DNA of 64,000 bases from Mycolicibacterium chlorophenolicum (GTDB lineage: Bacteria > Actinomycetota > Actinomycetes > Mycobacteriales > Mycobacteriaceae). This document shows positions 1 to 7,660 of the stretch, piece by piece. A model generated the notes under the pieces. That model ran no database searches. It was not told where the DNA came from and saw only the letters and a list, made by a program, of their open reading frames with translations. Position 1 is the stretch's first letter; every line of letters starts with the position of its first letter. The position numbers and the translations under genes were made by a program. The stretch lies in NCBI RefSeq assembly GCF_001044235.1, contig NZ_JYNL01000051.1, positions 1 to 64,000 of the forward strand. Direction: 5' to 3'.

Positions 1-97
1 CATAGAACTCGCGCCGAACCTCAGACCCGAACCGCCGCCCACTGGTCACTCAGCAACCCCTCACACCACCGGATGTTGCAGTGACCGTATGAATCCG

Positions 98-117
98 CCC
101 GGCTTTTTACAGCCGGG
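98..117 (-). terminator. Hairpin downstream of the marR-type gene
   Basis: A perfect 7-bp inverted repeat (CCCGGCT / AGCCGGG, 6-nt loop) lies 30 nt past the MarR-family stop codon. It lacks a U tract, so it would be an I-shaped mycobacterial-type terminator at best. The rest of positions 1-146 shows no convincing gene. Confidence 0.4.
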
Positions 118-146
118 AATGCTATTCCGCGGGGCACCCCGGCCCG

Positions 147-662
147 TTAAAAGTCGCCGGCGCAGTGACGCAGCGCGCGGATCGACTCGGCCAGCGCGCG
201 CGACTGCGCGTCGGTGATGCCGATGTCGGCGAAGACGTCGTTGTTGAGCGTGACGGTGGCGTCCTCGACAGTGGAGCGGCCCAGCTCGGTCAGCCGCACC
301 AGCGTGGTCCGCCCGTCGGTCGGATGTGGGATCCGCTCGACCAGCCCGTCGGCCTCCAGTCGCCGGATCGCGTGGGTGACGCTGGTGACGTGCACCTGCA
401 GCCGGTCGGAGGCCTTGGTGATCGGCAGCGCGCCGGCGCGGCTGAACGCCAGCAGCCGCAGCAGCTCGAACCGCGAGAAGCTGAGGTCGTAGGGCCGCAA
501 CGCGTTCTCGACGCGGGCCAGCAGGATCTGATGCGCGCGCATCACCGACGTCACCGCGACCATGCCGTCGGCCACGTCGCCCCACCCGGAACGCTCCCAG
601 TTGGCGCGCGCCGCCGCGATCGGATCCCGTCGCTCCGAACGCCTGTCCGACTCGCTGGCCAC
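147..662 (-). CDS. MarR-family transcriptional regulator
   Basis: A 171-residue protein with the MarR layout: N-terminal helices, a winged helix-turn-helix at about residues 55-115 (segment with LQVHVTSVTHAIRRLEADGLV, wing with DGRTTLVRLTELG) and a C-terminal dimerisation helix. It is the last gene of a five-gene minus-strand run, starting 8 nt after the aminotransferase stop, so it is probably co-transcribed with the cassette and may regulate it. Position relative to sigL/rslA matches the MarR-like gene Rv0737 of M. tuberculosis (recalled synteny). The ligand is unknown. The spacing could also permit a separate promoter. Confidence 0.9.
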   Translation of the reverse strand: MASESDRRSERRDPIAAARANWERSGWGDVADGMVAVTSVMRAHQILLARVENALRPYDLSFSRFELLRLLAFSRAGALPITKASDRLQVHVTSVTHAIRRLEADGLVERIPHPTDGRTTLVRLTELGRSTVEDATVTLNNDVFADIGITDAQSRALAESIRALRHCAGDF

Positions 663-670
663 GCCTCTTC

Positions 671-1696
671 TTACCGCATCGCTGCTGCGACGGTGCGGAT
701 CACCGCCCGCGTGGACGCCCGGGAGCCGACGGTGATGCGCACGCCGCCGTCGTCGTACCGTCGGACCAGCAGCCCGGAGCCGTCGAACGCGTCGCTCCAG
801 CGCACCGCGGCGCCGGGCAGGTACACGAAGTTCGCCTGCGCGTCGGTGGTGTAGACGCCCATCGCGCGCAGCCTCATCTGCAGCCGCCGGCGTTCCGCCG
901 TGATGGTCCGGATCCGTTGACGCAGTTGGTTTTCCGCCTCATAGGAGGCGACGACGGCGACCAGCGCGGGCAGCGACACCCCGAACGGCAGCTGCATCGC
1001 CCACAGTGCCCGCCCCAGCGCCGGCGCGCAGAAGCCGTAGCCGACCCGCAGCCCCGCCAGCCCATAGGCTTTCGAGAACGTGCGCACCACCACGACGTTG
1101 CCGAACCGGTGCACCAGGTCGACGGCGTCGACGCGGTGTTCGGGGGCCAGGAACTCCACGTACGCCTCGTCGAGCAACACCACGGTGTCGGCGGGCACCC
1201 GGCTCAGGAACCGTTCGAGAGCGCTCACCTGCTCCACCGTGCCCGTCGGATTGTGCGGGCGGCACACCACCACCACCCGTGCGCCGACCGCGGCGTCGGC
1301 CATCGCGTCGAGGTCGTGGTGGCCGTGCCGGTCGAGCGGAACCGTCACCGGCCGCAGCCGCGCCATCCGCGCCAGGATCGGGTAGCCGTCGAACGTCGGC
1401 GTCGACATCACCAGGGTGTCGCCGGGACTGGTCAGCGCGTGCAGCACCTGCATCAGCACGCCCGTCGCCCCCTCCCCGATCACCACCTGATCGGCAGCCA
1501 CCCCGAGGCGGCCCGCGATGACCGACCGAAGCCGGTGCGGCAGGAACTCCGGATAGCGGTTCAGCGAGTCCAGCGACGCCCGCACGGCGGCGCGTACCGC
1601 GGGCAGCGGTGGGAACGGACTCTCGTTGAGCGACAACGCACACGGGTTCACCGCGTCGGGAAGCACGGCCACCGCCGCGGTGTCGCGCGCGGCCAT
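671..1696 (-). CDS. HisC-like PLP-dependent aminotransferase
   Basis: 341-residue fold-type I aminotransferase of the histidinol-phosphate/aromatic aminotransferase group. Visible motifs are NESPFPP near the N-terminus, RPHNPTG (about 146-152), DEAYVEF (176-182) and the PLP lysine in FSKAYGLAG (Lys209). The start at 1696 gives an ATGA overlap with the KAS III-like stop, so translation is coupled. Because it sits with a KAS III homologue, a ThDP enzyme and an SRPBCC protein rather than his genes, I infer a role in making an amino-bearing small molecule, for example transamination of a ketone. The substrate cannot be read from sequence; housekeeping histidine or phenylalanine biosynthesis is the alternative. 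Confidence 0.88.
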   Translation of the reverse strand: MAARDTAAVAVLPDAVNPCALSLNESPFPPLPAVRAAVRASLDSLNRYPEFLPHRLRSVIAGRLGVAADQVVIGEGATGVLMQVLHALTSPGDTLVMSTPTFDGYPILARMARLRPVTVPLDRHGHHDLDAMADAAVGARVVVVCRPHNPTGTVEQVSALERFLSRVPADTVVLLDEAYVEFLAPEHRVDAVDLVHRFGNVVVVRTFSKAYGLAGLRVGYGFCAPALGRALWAMQLPFGVSLPALVAVVASYEAENQLRQRIRTITAERRRLQMRLRAMGVYTTDAQANFVYLPGAAVRWSDAFDGSGLLVRRYDDGGVRITVGSRASTRAVIRTVAAAMR

Positions 1697-2718
1697 CAGG
1701 GGCGTCCGCCCCACTGCACGGCGGCCGCACCGGCGAAGTCGCCGGCGTGCGCGAAGGCCGCCATCAGCACGGTGTCCCCGGCCCGCACGCGGCCGTCGGT
1801 GACGGCCCGGTCGAGGTTCACCGGGATGCCCGCGGCGAACAGGTTGCCGCACTCGTCGAACGTGTCGACGTGTCTCGACTCGGGCACCTCGAGCGCCTCC
1901 CGCCAGTTGCGGAGGAACACCCTGTTGGGCTGGTTGCTGACGAACAGGTCGATGTCGTCGGGCGCCAGGCCGAGCCGGTCGCAGACGGCGTAGCTCACCT
2001 CGGGTACCTGGCGGTTGCCGCGGGCCAGCACCTTGGTGATCTTGGCCTCGGTGAAGCCGATGCATCCCTCACCGGGGCCGGCCTGCCACCACAGCCGTGG
2101 CGGATCGACCGCGATGGTCATGTCGCCCGCGTATTCGCCGTAGGTGCGGCATTCGACGGCGAGGATCGGCGAGGCGTCCGACCGGGTGACCAGACCGACG
2201 GCCGCGCCGTCGCCGGGCACCGCGGCCTGTGCCTTGGTCCGGATGGTGGGCTGGTCGAAGATCTGCCCCGCCGCGTTCTGCACGACCGCGATCAGGGCGG
2301 TGCGGCCCTCGCCGGCGGCGAGCAGCGTGCGGGCCAGACCCAATCCCAGCACGAACGCGGCGCACCCGCCGTTGTGCAGGTCGATCACGTGCCGCGGCTT
2401 CATCCCGAGCCGGTGGGCGATCGCCCCGCCTGCACCGTAGAACGGCATGTCCGGCAGCTGCGTGTGGGTGATCAGCACATCGGCACCGCGGACCATGTCC
2501 TCACCGTGGCGCTCGAGCAGGCCGGCGGCGGCGCGTTCGACCATGTCGGCCGCGGTGGTGCCGGGCGCAACGTGGTGGCGGTGCCGCGGCGCACGGAACA
2601 TCCGGTTCTCCCGCAGTTCGTCGGTCTCCGCGAACTGCGCGTAGTACTCGGCGTCGATCGGTTCGCCGGGCAGATGCACGGACACGTCGAGCAGGCTCAC
2701 GGGTTCGGTTGTGGTCAC
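1696..2718 (-). CDS. KAS III (FabH)-like acyl-thioester condensing enzyme
   Basis: 340-residue thiolase-fold protein of the 3-oxoacyl-ACP synthase III family. The nucleophile Cys119 sits in HNGGCAAF and the late Asn292 in ECGNLFAAGIP, matching the FabH Cys and Asn. The FabH HQAN motif reads NQPN here (262-265), so the catalytic His is replaced by Asn262. That change argues against ordinary decarboxylative condensation and for acyl transfer, a different condensation or a non-standard mechanism (inference). It overlaps the aminotransferase start by ATGA and begins 7 nt after the SRPBCC stop, so it belongs to the same operon. Confidence 0.85.
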   Translation of the reverse strand: MTTTEPVSLLDVSVHLPGEPIDAEYYAQFAETDELRENRMFRAPRHRHHVAPGTTAADMVERAAAGLLERHGEDMVRGADVLITHTQLPDMPFYGAGGAIAHRLGMKPRHVIDLHNGGCAAFVLGLGLARTLLAAGEGRTALIAVVQNAAGQIFDQPTIRTKAQAAVPGDGAAVGLVTRSDASPILAVECRTYGEYAGDMTIAVDPPRLWWQAGPGEGCIGFTEAKITKVLARGNRQVPEVSYAVCDRLGLAPDDIDLFVSNQPNRVFLRNWREALEVPESRHVDTFDECGNLFAAGIPVNLDRAVTDGRVRAGDTVLMAAFAHAGDFAGAAAVQWGGRP

Positions 2719-2725
2719 GGCGTTC

Positions 2726-3376
2726 TCATCTCATCCAAGCCGGCGTGACCGGCAGGCCGTTGCGGTGCCGGTGTTCGGCGATCACCTTGAGGTTCGTCAG
2801 CTCGAGCTGGTGGCCGGGCCCGAACATGTCCCAGAAGTCACCCACCCACACCGGCCTGCCTGCGGGCGCGGTCTCCGGATAGGGGTTGTGGTCGTAGAAC
2901 GGGTGGTGACAGTTCGTCCACAGCACCACCGACCCGGGCTTGTCGAAGACGACCTGCGCGTCGACGACCCGCATCAGGTAGATCATCCACAGGTGCTTGC
3001 CCTGGTCCCAGGCGCAGTGGTAGTCGACGGTCATCGCCTCGGGGTGCGCGACGGTGCGGGTGTAGATCGCGCTGCCGGGACCGCCCGCACCCGCACCCAG
3101 CCGGTCGTGGGCGAGCCACAGTCCGGGCTCGTCGGTCGGGGTGAAGCCGCGCAGGCTGGACGTCCACTCCTCCAGACAGCGGGTGTCGGTGAGGTAGTCG
3201 AACAGTTCGTCGGGTGGGCAGTCGATGTAGTCGTTGACGGTGCAGTAGGTGCCGAACACCTGGTCGTGCGGGTACACCGACCGCATCCGCTCCATGATGA
3301 TCGGCGTAGCCTGTTCCTTGGGGGACGTCTCGATGCGGATCAGACCGTCGATCTCGTCAAGCGTGCGCAGCGACAT
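2726..3376 (-). CDS. SRPBCC (START-like) domain protein
   Basis: 216 residues, no signal peptide or membrane segment. The middle (about 45-170) reads as a ligand-binding SRPBCC/polyketide-cyclase-like fold: DYIDCPPDELFDYLTDTRC, a short turn, then alternating strands ending in GDFWDMFGPGHQ and a long C-terminal helix. Such proteins bind hydrophobic ligands and can act as cyclases or aromatases. Its start overlaps the end of the ThDP gene by 20 nt and it precedes the KAS III-like gene by 7 nt. I infer that it binds or cyclises an intermediate of the cassette. The family call rests on pattern, not on a unique motif. Confidence 0.65.
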   Translation of the reverse strand: MSLRTLDEIDGLIRIETSPKEQATPIIMERMRSVYPHDQVFGTYCTVNDYIDCPPDELFDYLTDTRCLEEWTSSLRGFTPTDEPGLWLAHDRLGAGAGGPGSAIYTRTVAHPEAMTVDYHCAWDQGKHLWMIYLMRVVDAQVVFDKPGSVVLWTNCHHPFYDHNPYPETAPAGRPVWVGDFWDMFGPGHQLELTNLKVIAEHRHRNGLPVTPAWMR

Positions 3377-5003
3377 GCGGGGACTCCTTCTGGGTGAGAA
3401 ACGCCGCGAACGGCGGGATTTCGTCGGGTGAGCATTCGACGGCGACCACCGACGGGCCGTCGGAGGCCAGGGCGGTGCGCAGGGCGGCGGGCAGATCGTG
3501 CGCCGTATCGACGTCGACGCTGGGCAGCCCGGGGAACATCGCGGCCAGCCCGGCGCCCAACCGGCTCGCGCCGAAGCGGTTCCGGCCGTCGCCGCCCCCG
3601 TAGAACAGGTGCTCGCGGGTCACGCACATCGCGTGCGCGTGATTGTCGAAGAGCAGGAACGTGATCGGCAGCCGATGGCGCAGCGCGGTGTGGATCTCCA
3701 TGCCGTGCATGTAGAAGGAACCGTCGCCGGCGATCACCACGGTGCGACGGCCGCGGTGCGCCGCGCTGCCGACGGCCGCGCCGAAGCTGTAGCCCATGCC
3801 GCCCATGCCGAGGGCGACGAGGAATCTGCCGTCGGCGCGCGCGGGCAGGTGGTGGATGGCCGCCGCGCCGATGTTGCCGGCGTCGACGACGATGTCGGTG
3901 CCTGCGGGCAGGGCGGCATCGATCGCGTGCAGCGCGGTGCGGTACCGCACTCCGGGACCATCGGTCGGCGGGGGTGTCAGTTCGTTGAACGGCAACGGTT
4001 TTCGTGGAGAGCCGGATCCCCGGCGGACGGCGGCGGCGAGTGCGGGGAGGGCCGCGCGCAGGTCGTCGGCCCGGCAGTGGGTGGTCGCCACATACGGCGC
4101 GGCCGATCCGATCGACAGGGTGGGGACCGCGGCCAGGGCGTCGTCGAGGCCGGCGCGAGCCGTGACGTCCAGGCGGGTGCCGACGAGCAGGCAGGCTGCG
4201 CTGCGCCCGAGTTCGGCGGCGACGCCGGGGTGCCCCATCACGCCGGTGACCGGCGCGCCGGGGGCGACGTCCTTCGCGTCGGGCACGGTCGCAGGGTGCG
4301 CACCGAGTGCGCCGCAGAGTAGCCGCAGTTCCGCGCGGGCGTCGTCGCGGGCGACCTGCTCACCGGCGATCACGGTCACCGGCCCGTCGGCCGTGCGCAG
4401 AGCGCAGATGATGCCGGCCAGATCGGGAAGCGGTGCGCGCAGATGCCGGGGTGTCGGTAATCCGACGAGCGGCGGCAGGACGGACTGCTGAATGTCTTTG
4501 GGCAGCAACAGCACTGCGGGCCCACCGGTGGCGGCCGCGGACAATGCCTCGGCCAGTGTGCAGACGATGTCGGCGGGCCGGGTCACGCGGCGGCAGTACA
4601 GCGACACCGCGGAGAACAGCGCCTCGGCGTCGAGCGCGCCGTCGGCGCCGCTGGTGTCCTGGAAGGCGCCGCGGCCGTCCAGCCGGGTCGGGGCCTGTCC
4701 GACGAGCGCCAACACGGGCACCCGCCGGGCCAGTGATTCGCCGAGCCCCGGGACGAGGTTCAGGCAGCCGCCGCCCGACGTGGCGGCGACCACGCCGAGC
4801 CCGGCCCCGCTGCGGCTGTAGCCGTCCGCCATTGCGGCCGCGCCGAATTCGTGCTTGGCCAGGATGATGTCGATGTCCTCGCGGCCGGCCGCGGCGTCGA
4901 AGAGGTCTTCGATGTTCGCGCCGTCGACGCCGAAGAGGTGCCGGACGCCGCAGGCGGCCAACCGGTCGACGATGTCGTCGACGACGCGATACCCCTGGGC
5001 CAT
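3357..5003 (-). CDS. ThDP-dependent enzyme (acetolactate synthase / decarboxylase family)
   Basis: 548-residue three-domain ThDP enzyme. The conserved cofactor-activating Glu is Glu52 (AKHEFGAAAMADGY); the ThDP/Mg motif is GDGSF (426-430) followed by Asn454 in LFDNHAHAM. The length fits acetolactate synthase, benzoylformate decarboxylase and phosphonopyruvate decarboxylase relatives. Members decarboxylate 2-oxo acids and can transfer the acyl anion to an acceptor. No PEP mutase or ilvN-like subunit lies nearby, so phosphonate or branched-chain synthesis is unlikely. It is the first gene of the cassette, 49 nt downstream of rslA, and may be read through from the sigL promoter. Confidence 0.85.
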   Translation of the reverse strand: MAQGYRVVDDIVDRLAACGVRHLFGVDGANIEDLFDAAAGREDIDIILAKHEFGAAAMADGYSRSGAGLGVVAATSGGGCLNLVPGLGESLARRVPVLALVGQAPTRLDGRGAFQDTSGADGALDAEALFSAVSLYCRRVTRPADIVCTLAEALSAAATGGPAVLLLPKDIQQSVLPPLVGLPTPRHLRAPLPDLAGIICALRTADGPVTVIAGEQVARDDARAELRLLCGALGAHPATVPDAKDVAPGAPVTGVMGHPGVAAELGRSAACLLVGTRLDVTARAGLDDALAAVPTLSIGSAAPYVATTHCRADDLRAALPALAAAVRRGSGSPRKPLPFNELTPPPTDGPGVRYRTALHAIDAALPAGTDIVVDAGNIGAAAIHHLPARADGRFLVALGMGGMGYSFGAAVGSAAHRGRRTVVIAGDGSFYMHGMEIHTALRHRLPITFLLFDNHAHAMCVTREHLFYGGGDGRNRFGASRLGAGLAAMFPGLPSVDVDTAHDLPAALRTALASDGPSVVAVECSPDEIPPFAAFLTQKESPHVAAHA

Positions 5004-5052
5004 GCCGCACCACCTTCCTTCACCGGTGACACGACGGCAGAGGCGGTTTGGT

Positions 5053-5757
5053 TCAGAGCTGCTTTTCCAGCAGCACCTTTCCGTCGGAGACGGACACCAT
5101 CTGCACCGCGGTGATGTCGTCGCGCTGGATCGGGGTGGTGCCGCTGGGCAGTGCGGTCGCGCCCGGCACGCCGAGCCACGTCGCGATCTGCGACCGGTTT
5201 CCGTCGCGGGTGAGCACCACCATGCCCAGATCCTTCGGCGCGGCGTCGTTGTTTCCCCACTGGCCGTAGGTGCACACCATGTCGACGCGGGTTCCCCAGC
5301 CGAAGTCGGTCAGCGCGATGCTGGCATTGATCGGGGTGGGGGCCACCTTCGTCATCTCGATCATCTGGGCGGTGTTCTGGGTGTCGGGCCGGTTCTGCAG
5401 CCCGATGATCTGCGGCCGGGCCACCAGGAGGACGCCCACGGCCAGCACCGCGGCGGCCAGCCCGATCACCGCCGAGTTCACCCACCGGTTGCGGCGTCGT
5501 CGCCAGCGCACCTTGGCCAGCACGGCGTCGCGTACCTCGGGCCGCAGCGGCGGGTCCGGTTGCTCGTCGTCGAGCGCGGTCACGTCGTCGAGGTCGAGCA
5601 GCCCCAGCAGGCCCGGCATGCCGCCGAGTTCGGCGACGGCGGTGCGGCACCGGGTGCAGTCCTCGAGGTGGCGCTCGTACTCGAGCCGTTCGTCGCTGCT
5701 CAACGCCCCCAGCACGTACGCGCCGTCCCAGGTCAGGTAGCGGTCGTCGACGGTCAT
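5053..5757 (-). CDS. rslA: Anti-sigma factor RslA (zinc-associated)
   Basis: 234 residues. The cytoplasmic N-terminus carries the zinc anti-sigma motif HxxxCxxC (His30, Cys34, Cys37), followed by one transmembrane helix at about 95-116 and an extracytoplasmic domain with repeated WG/GxW segments. In M. tuberculosis RslA holds SigL inactive and releases it on zinc loss or oxidation of the CxxC. The start at 5757 overlaps the sigL stop by ATGA, so the pair is translationally coupled. This start was chosen over an upstream in-frame extension because it places HxxxCxxC at the usual distance from the N-terminus. Confidence 0.92.
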   Translation of the reverse strand: MTVDDRYLTWDGAYVLGALSSDERLEYERHLEDCTRCRTAVAELGGMPGLLGLLDLDDVTALDDEQPDPPLRPEVRDAVLAKVRWRRRRNRWVNSAVIGLAAAVLAVGVLLVARPQIIGLQNRPDTQNTAQMIEMTKVAPTPINASIALTDFGWGTRVDMVCTYGQWGNNDAAPKDLGMVVLTRDGNRSQIATWLGVPGATALPSGTTPIQRDDITAVQMVSVSDGKVLLEKQL

Positions 5758-6269
5758 CGGGTCACTCCCATCTCCTGAAGGCCCAGTCTCAGGGCACGCA
5801 TGGCGTAGTGCAGTCGCGATTTCACGGTGCCCTCCGGGATGCCGAGGTCCGCGGAGATCTGTGCCGTGCTCCACCCCTGGTAGTAGGCCCGCTTGACGAC
5901 GGCGCGGTGTTCGTCGGACAGCTGCGCGAGCGCGGTGCCCACCAGGATGCGGTTCAGTGCGGCGTCCACCTCGTCCGAAGAGGCGCGGTCGGCGACGTCG
6001 TCGGGCACCGGGTCCGACGCCTCGTTGCGGAAGCGGGCGCTGCGGCGTTCGTCGATGATCATGTTGCGCGCCACGGTGAACAGCCAGGCCCGCGCCGAGC
6101 GGTCCGCGTCGGCGGTGACCTCGGGGTGGCGCCACGCCCGCAGCAGGGTCTCCTGCACGACGTCTTCAGCCCTGGCGCGGTCACCGGTCAGCCGCAGCGC
6201 GTAGCGCCACAGCGCCGCGGCGTGTTCGTCGTAGAGCACGCGCATCATGGCGGCCTCCGGATCGTCCAT
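5754..6269 (-). CDS. sigL: ECF RNA polymerase sigma factor SigL
   Basis: 171 residues with ECF regions 2 and 4: region 2 includes YALRLTGDRARAEDVVQETLLRAWR and ARAWLFTVARNMIIDERR; region 4 has the helix-turn-helix ISADLGIPEGTVKSRLHYAMRALR. Location next to mapA-adk-secY and the coupled rslA support SigL. In M. tuberculosis SigL directs its own operon and genes for envelope or exported products. A matching -35/-10 pair sits just upstream (6288-6315). The downstream biosynthetic cassette on the same strand is a candidate SigL target. Confidence 0.92.
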   Translation of the reverse strand: MDDPEAAMMRVLYDEHAAALWRYALRLTGDRARAEDVVQETLLRAWRHPEVTADADRSARAWLFTVARNMIIDERRSARFRNEASDPVPDDVADRASSDEVDAALNRILVGTALAQLSDEHRAVVKRAYYQGWSTAQISADLGIPEGTVKSRLHYAMRALRLGLQEMGVTR

Positions 6270-6287
6270 TCCCCAACCTCCGTCTAC

Positions 6288-6315
6288 TACACGGCGTCGG
6301 CGGCGGTCCGGTTCA
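6288..6315 (-). promoter_or_regulatory. Putative SigL autoregulated promoter
   Basis: On the minus strand TGAACC (6315-6310), a 16-nt spacer and CGTGTA (6293-6288) match the SigL-type consensus as I recall it (TGAACC, 16-19 nt, CGTgta). The -10 ends about 18 nt before the sigL ATG. The -35 lies just after the mapA stop codon (6319-6317), so the promoter fills the mapA-sigL gap. Confidence 0.72.
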
Positions 6316-6316
6316 C

Positions 6317-7114
6317 TCAGAGGGTCAGAATTCTCGGTCCGTCATCGGTGACCGCGACAGTGTGTTCCCAGTGTGCGGCCCGGGAGCCGTCCGTGGTGAC
6401 AACGGTCCAATCGTCGCCGAGTGTGCGCGTCTCGGTGGTGCCCAGGGTCAGCATCGGTTCGATCGCGAGCACCGAGCCGGGCGCCAGGTGCGGCCCACGC
6501 CCCGGGGCGCCCTCGTTGGGCAGGAACGGGTCCATGTGCATCTGCCGGCCGATGCCGTGCCCGCCATAGCCGGCGACGATGCCGAACGCGCGGTCGTGGC
6601 GCTTCTCGGCGGCGCGGGTGCCGTTCTCGATGGCGTGGGAGACGTCGGTGAGCCGGTTGCCGGGCACCATCGCGGCGATGCCGGCCTCCATCGATTCCCG
6701 GGTGGCCTCGGAGAGCGCCTCGTCGGCGGGGATCAGCGGGCCGACACCGAACGTGACCGCGGAGTCGCCGTGCCAGCCGTCCAGGATGGCGCCGCAGTCG
6801 ATCGACACCAGGTCACCGGAGGCCAGGAGTTCGTCAGCCGACGGGATGCCGTGCACGACGCGCTCGTTGACCGACGAGCAGATGGTGGCCGGGAAGCCGT
6901 GATACCCCAGGAACGACGGGATGCCGCCACCGTCGCGGATCACCGCCTCGGCGACGGCGTCGAGCTCGAGCGTCGACACCCCCGGCGCGGCGGCTTCGCG
7001 CACCGCCCGCAGCGCCGCGGCGACCAGCGCGCCCGCGGCGGCCATCGCGTCGAGCTCCCCGGCGGTGCGCTGGGGAACGACCTTGCGGCCCCGCAGGCCG
7101 GGTAGAGAGACCAT
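6317..7114 (-). CDS. mapA: Type I methionine aminopeptidase
   Basis: 265 residues. The five metal ligands are visible: two Asp in DCGAILDGWHGDSAVTF, His in GYGGHGIGRQMH, Glu in LAIEPML and Glu in WEHTVAV. It removes initiator Met from nascent proteins. It begins at an ATG separated from the adk stop by no bases, completing a secY-adk-mapA operon as in M. tuberculosis. An N-terminal extension with an SH3-binding-like motif, found in the longer mycobacterial paralogue, is absent, supporting the mapA assignment. Confidence 0.93.
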   Translation of the reverse strand: MVSLPGLRGRKVVPQRTAGELDAMAAAGALVAAALRAVREAAAPGVSTLELDAVAEAVIRDGGGIPSFLGYHGFPATICSSVNERVVHGIPSADELLASGDLVSIDCGAILDGWHGDSAVTFGVGPLIPADEALSEATRESMEAGIAAMVPGNRLTDVSHAIENGTRAAEKRHDRAFGIVAGYGGHGIGRQMHMDPFLPNEGAPGRGPHLAPGSVLAIEPMLTLGTTETRTLGDDWTVVTTDGSRAAHWEHTVAVTDDGPRILTL

Positions 7115-7660
7115 CTAGCGGCCGAGCGCCTTGAGCGCCCGGGTGAAGACCTCGTCGAGCTCGCCGACGGCGTCGACGGTCGTCAGGGTCTCGCTGTAGT
7201 AGTCCAGCAGCGGTGCGGTCTCGTCGCGGTAGACCTTGAACCGGTTGCGGATGACGTCCTCGGTGTCGTCGGCGCGGCCGCGGCCCTGGAGCCGGGACAC
7301 CAGCTCCTCCTCGGGAACCCGGAACTCGAGCACGGCGTCGAGCGACAGATTGCGCTTGGCCAGCATCTGGTCCAGCGCCTCGGCCTGCTCGACCGAGCGC
7401 GGGAACCCGTCGAGGATGAACCCGGCCTTGGCGTCCTCGTCGTCGAGGCGGTCGTCCACCAGGGCGTTGGTCAGCGACGCGGGGACCAGATCTCCGGCGT
7501 CGAGGTACTTCTTGGCTTCCACCCCGAGCTCGGTGTTGTTGCTGATGTTGTAGCGGAAGAGGTCACCGGTCGATACGTGCGGCACCCCGAGCTTGTCGGC
7601 CAGCTTCTGCGCCTGCGTCCCCTTGCCCGCGCCGGGCGGTCCCAACAACACGATTCTCAT
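7115..7660 (-). CDS. adk: Adenylate kinase
   Basis: 181 residues with P-loop GPPGAGKGT (7-15), the NMP-binding segment STGDLFR and the DGFPRS motif. The LID is the short type without zinc cysteines, as in mycobacterial Adk. It interconverts ATP+AMP and 2 ADP. The ATG at 7660 overlaps the secY stop (ATGA), which fixes the start; an in-frame upstream extension lies inside secY and is not coding. Confidence 0.96.
   Translation of the reverse strand: MRIVLLGPPGAGKGTQAQKLADKLGVPHVSTGDLFRYNISNNTELGVEAKKYLDAGDLVPASLTNALVDDRLDDEDAKAGFILDGFPRSVEQAEALDQMLAKRNLSLDAVLEFRVPEEELVSRLQGRGRADDTEDVIRNRFKVYRDETAPLLDYYSETLTTVDAVGELDEVFTRALKALGR

Noticed and set aside
1..3. CAT at the left edge as a minus-strand start
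   Set aside because: Only the start codon would lie in the window and no ribosome site is visible.
671..2065. Longer aminotransferase start at 2065
   Set aside because: The first ~120 residues are Arg-rich and fall inside the KAS III-like gene; the start at 1696 fits the family.
3357..5003. ThDP gene as an ilvB acetolactate synthase or a phosphonopyruvate decarboxylase
   Set aside because: No ilvN or PEP mutase neighbours; context favours a dedicated pathway, though the reaction remains open.
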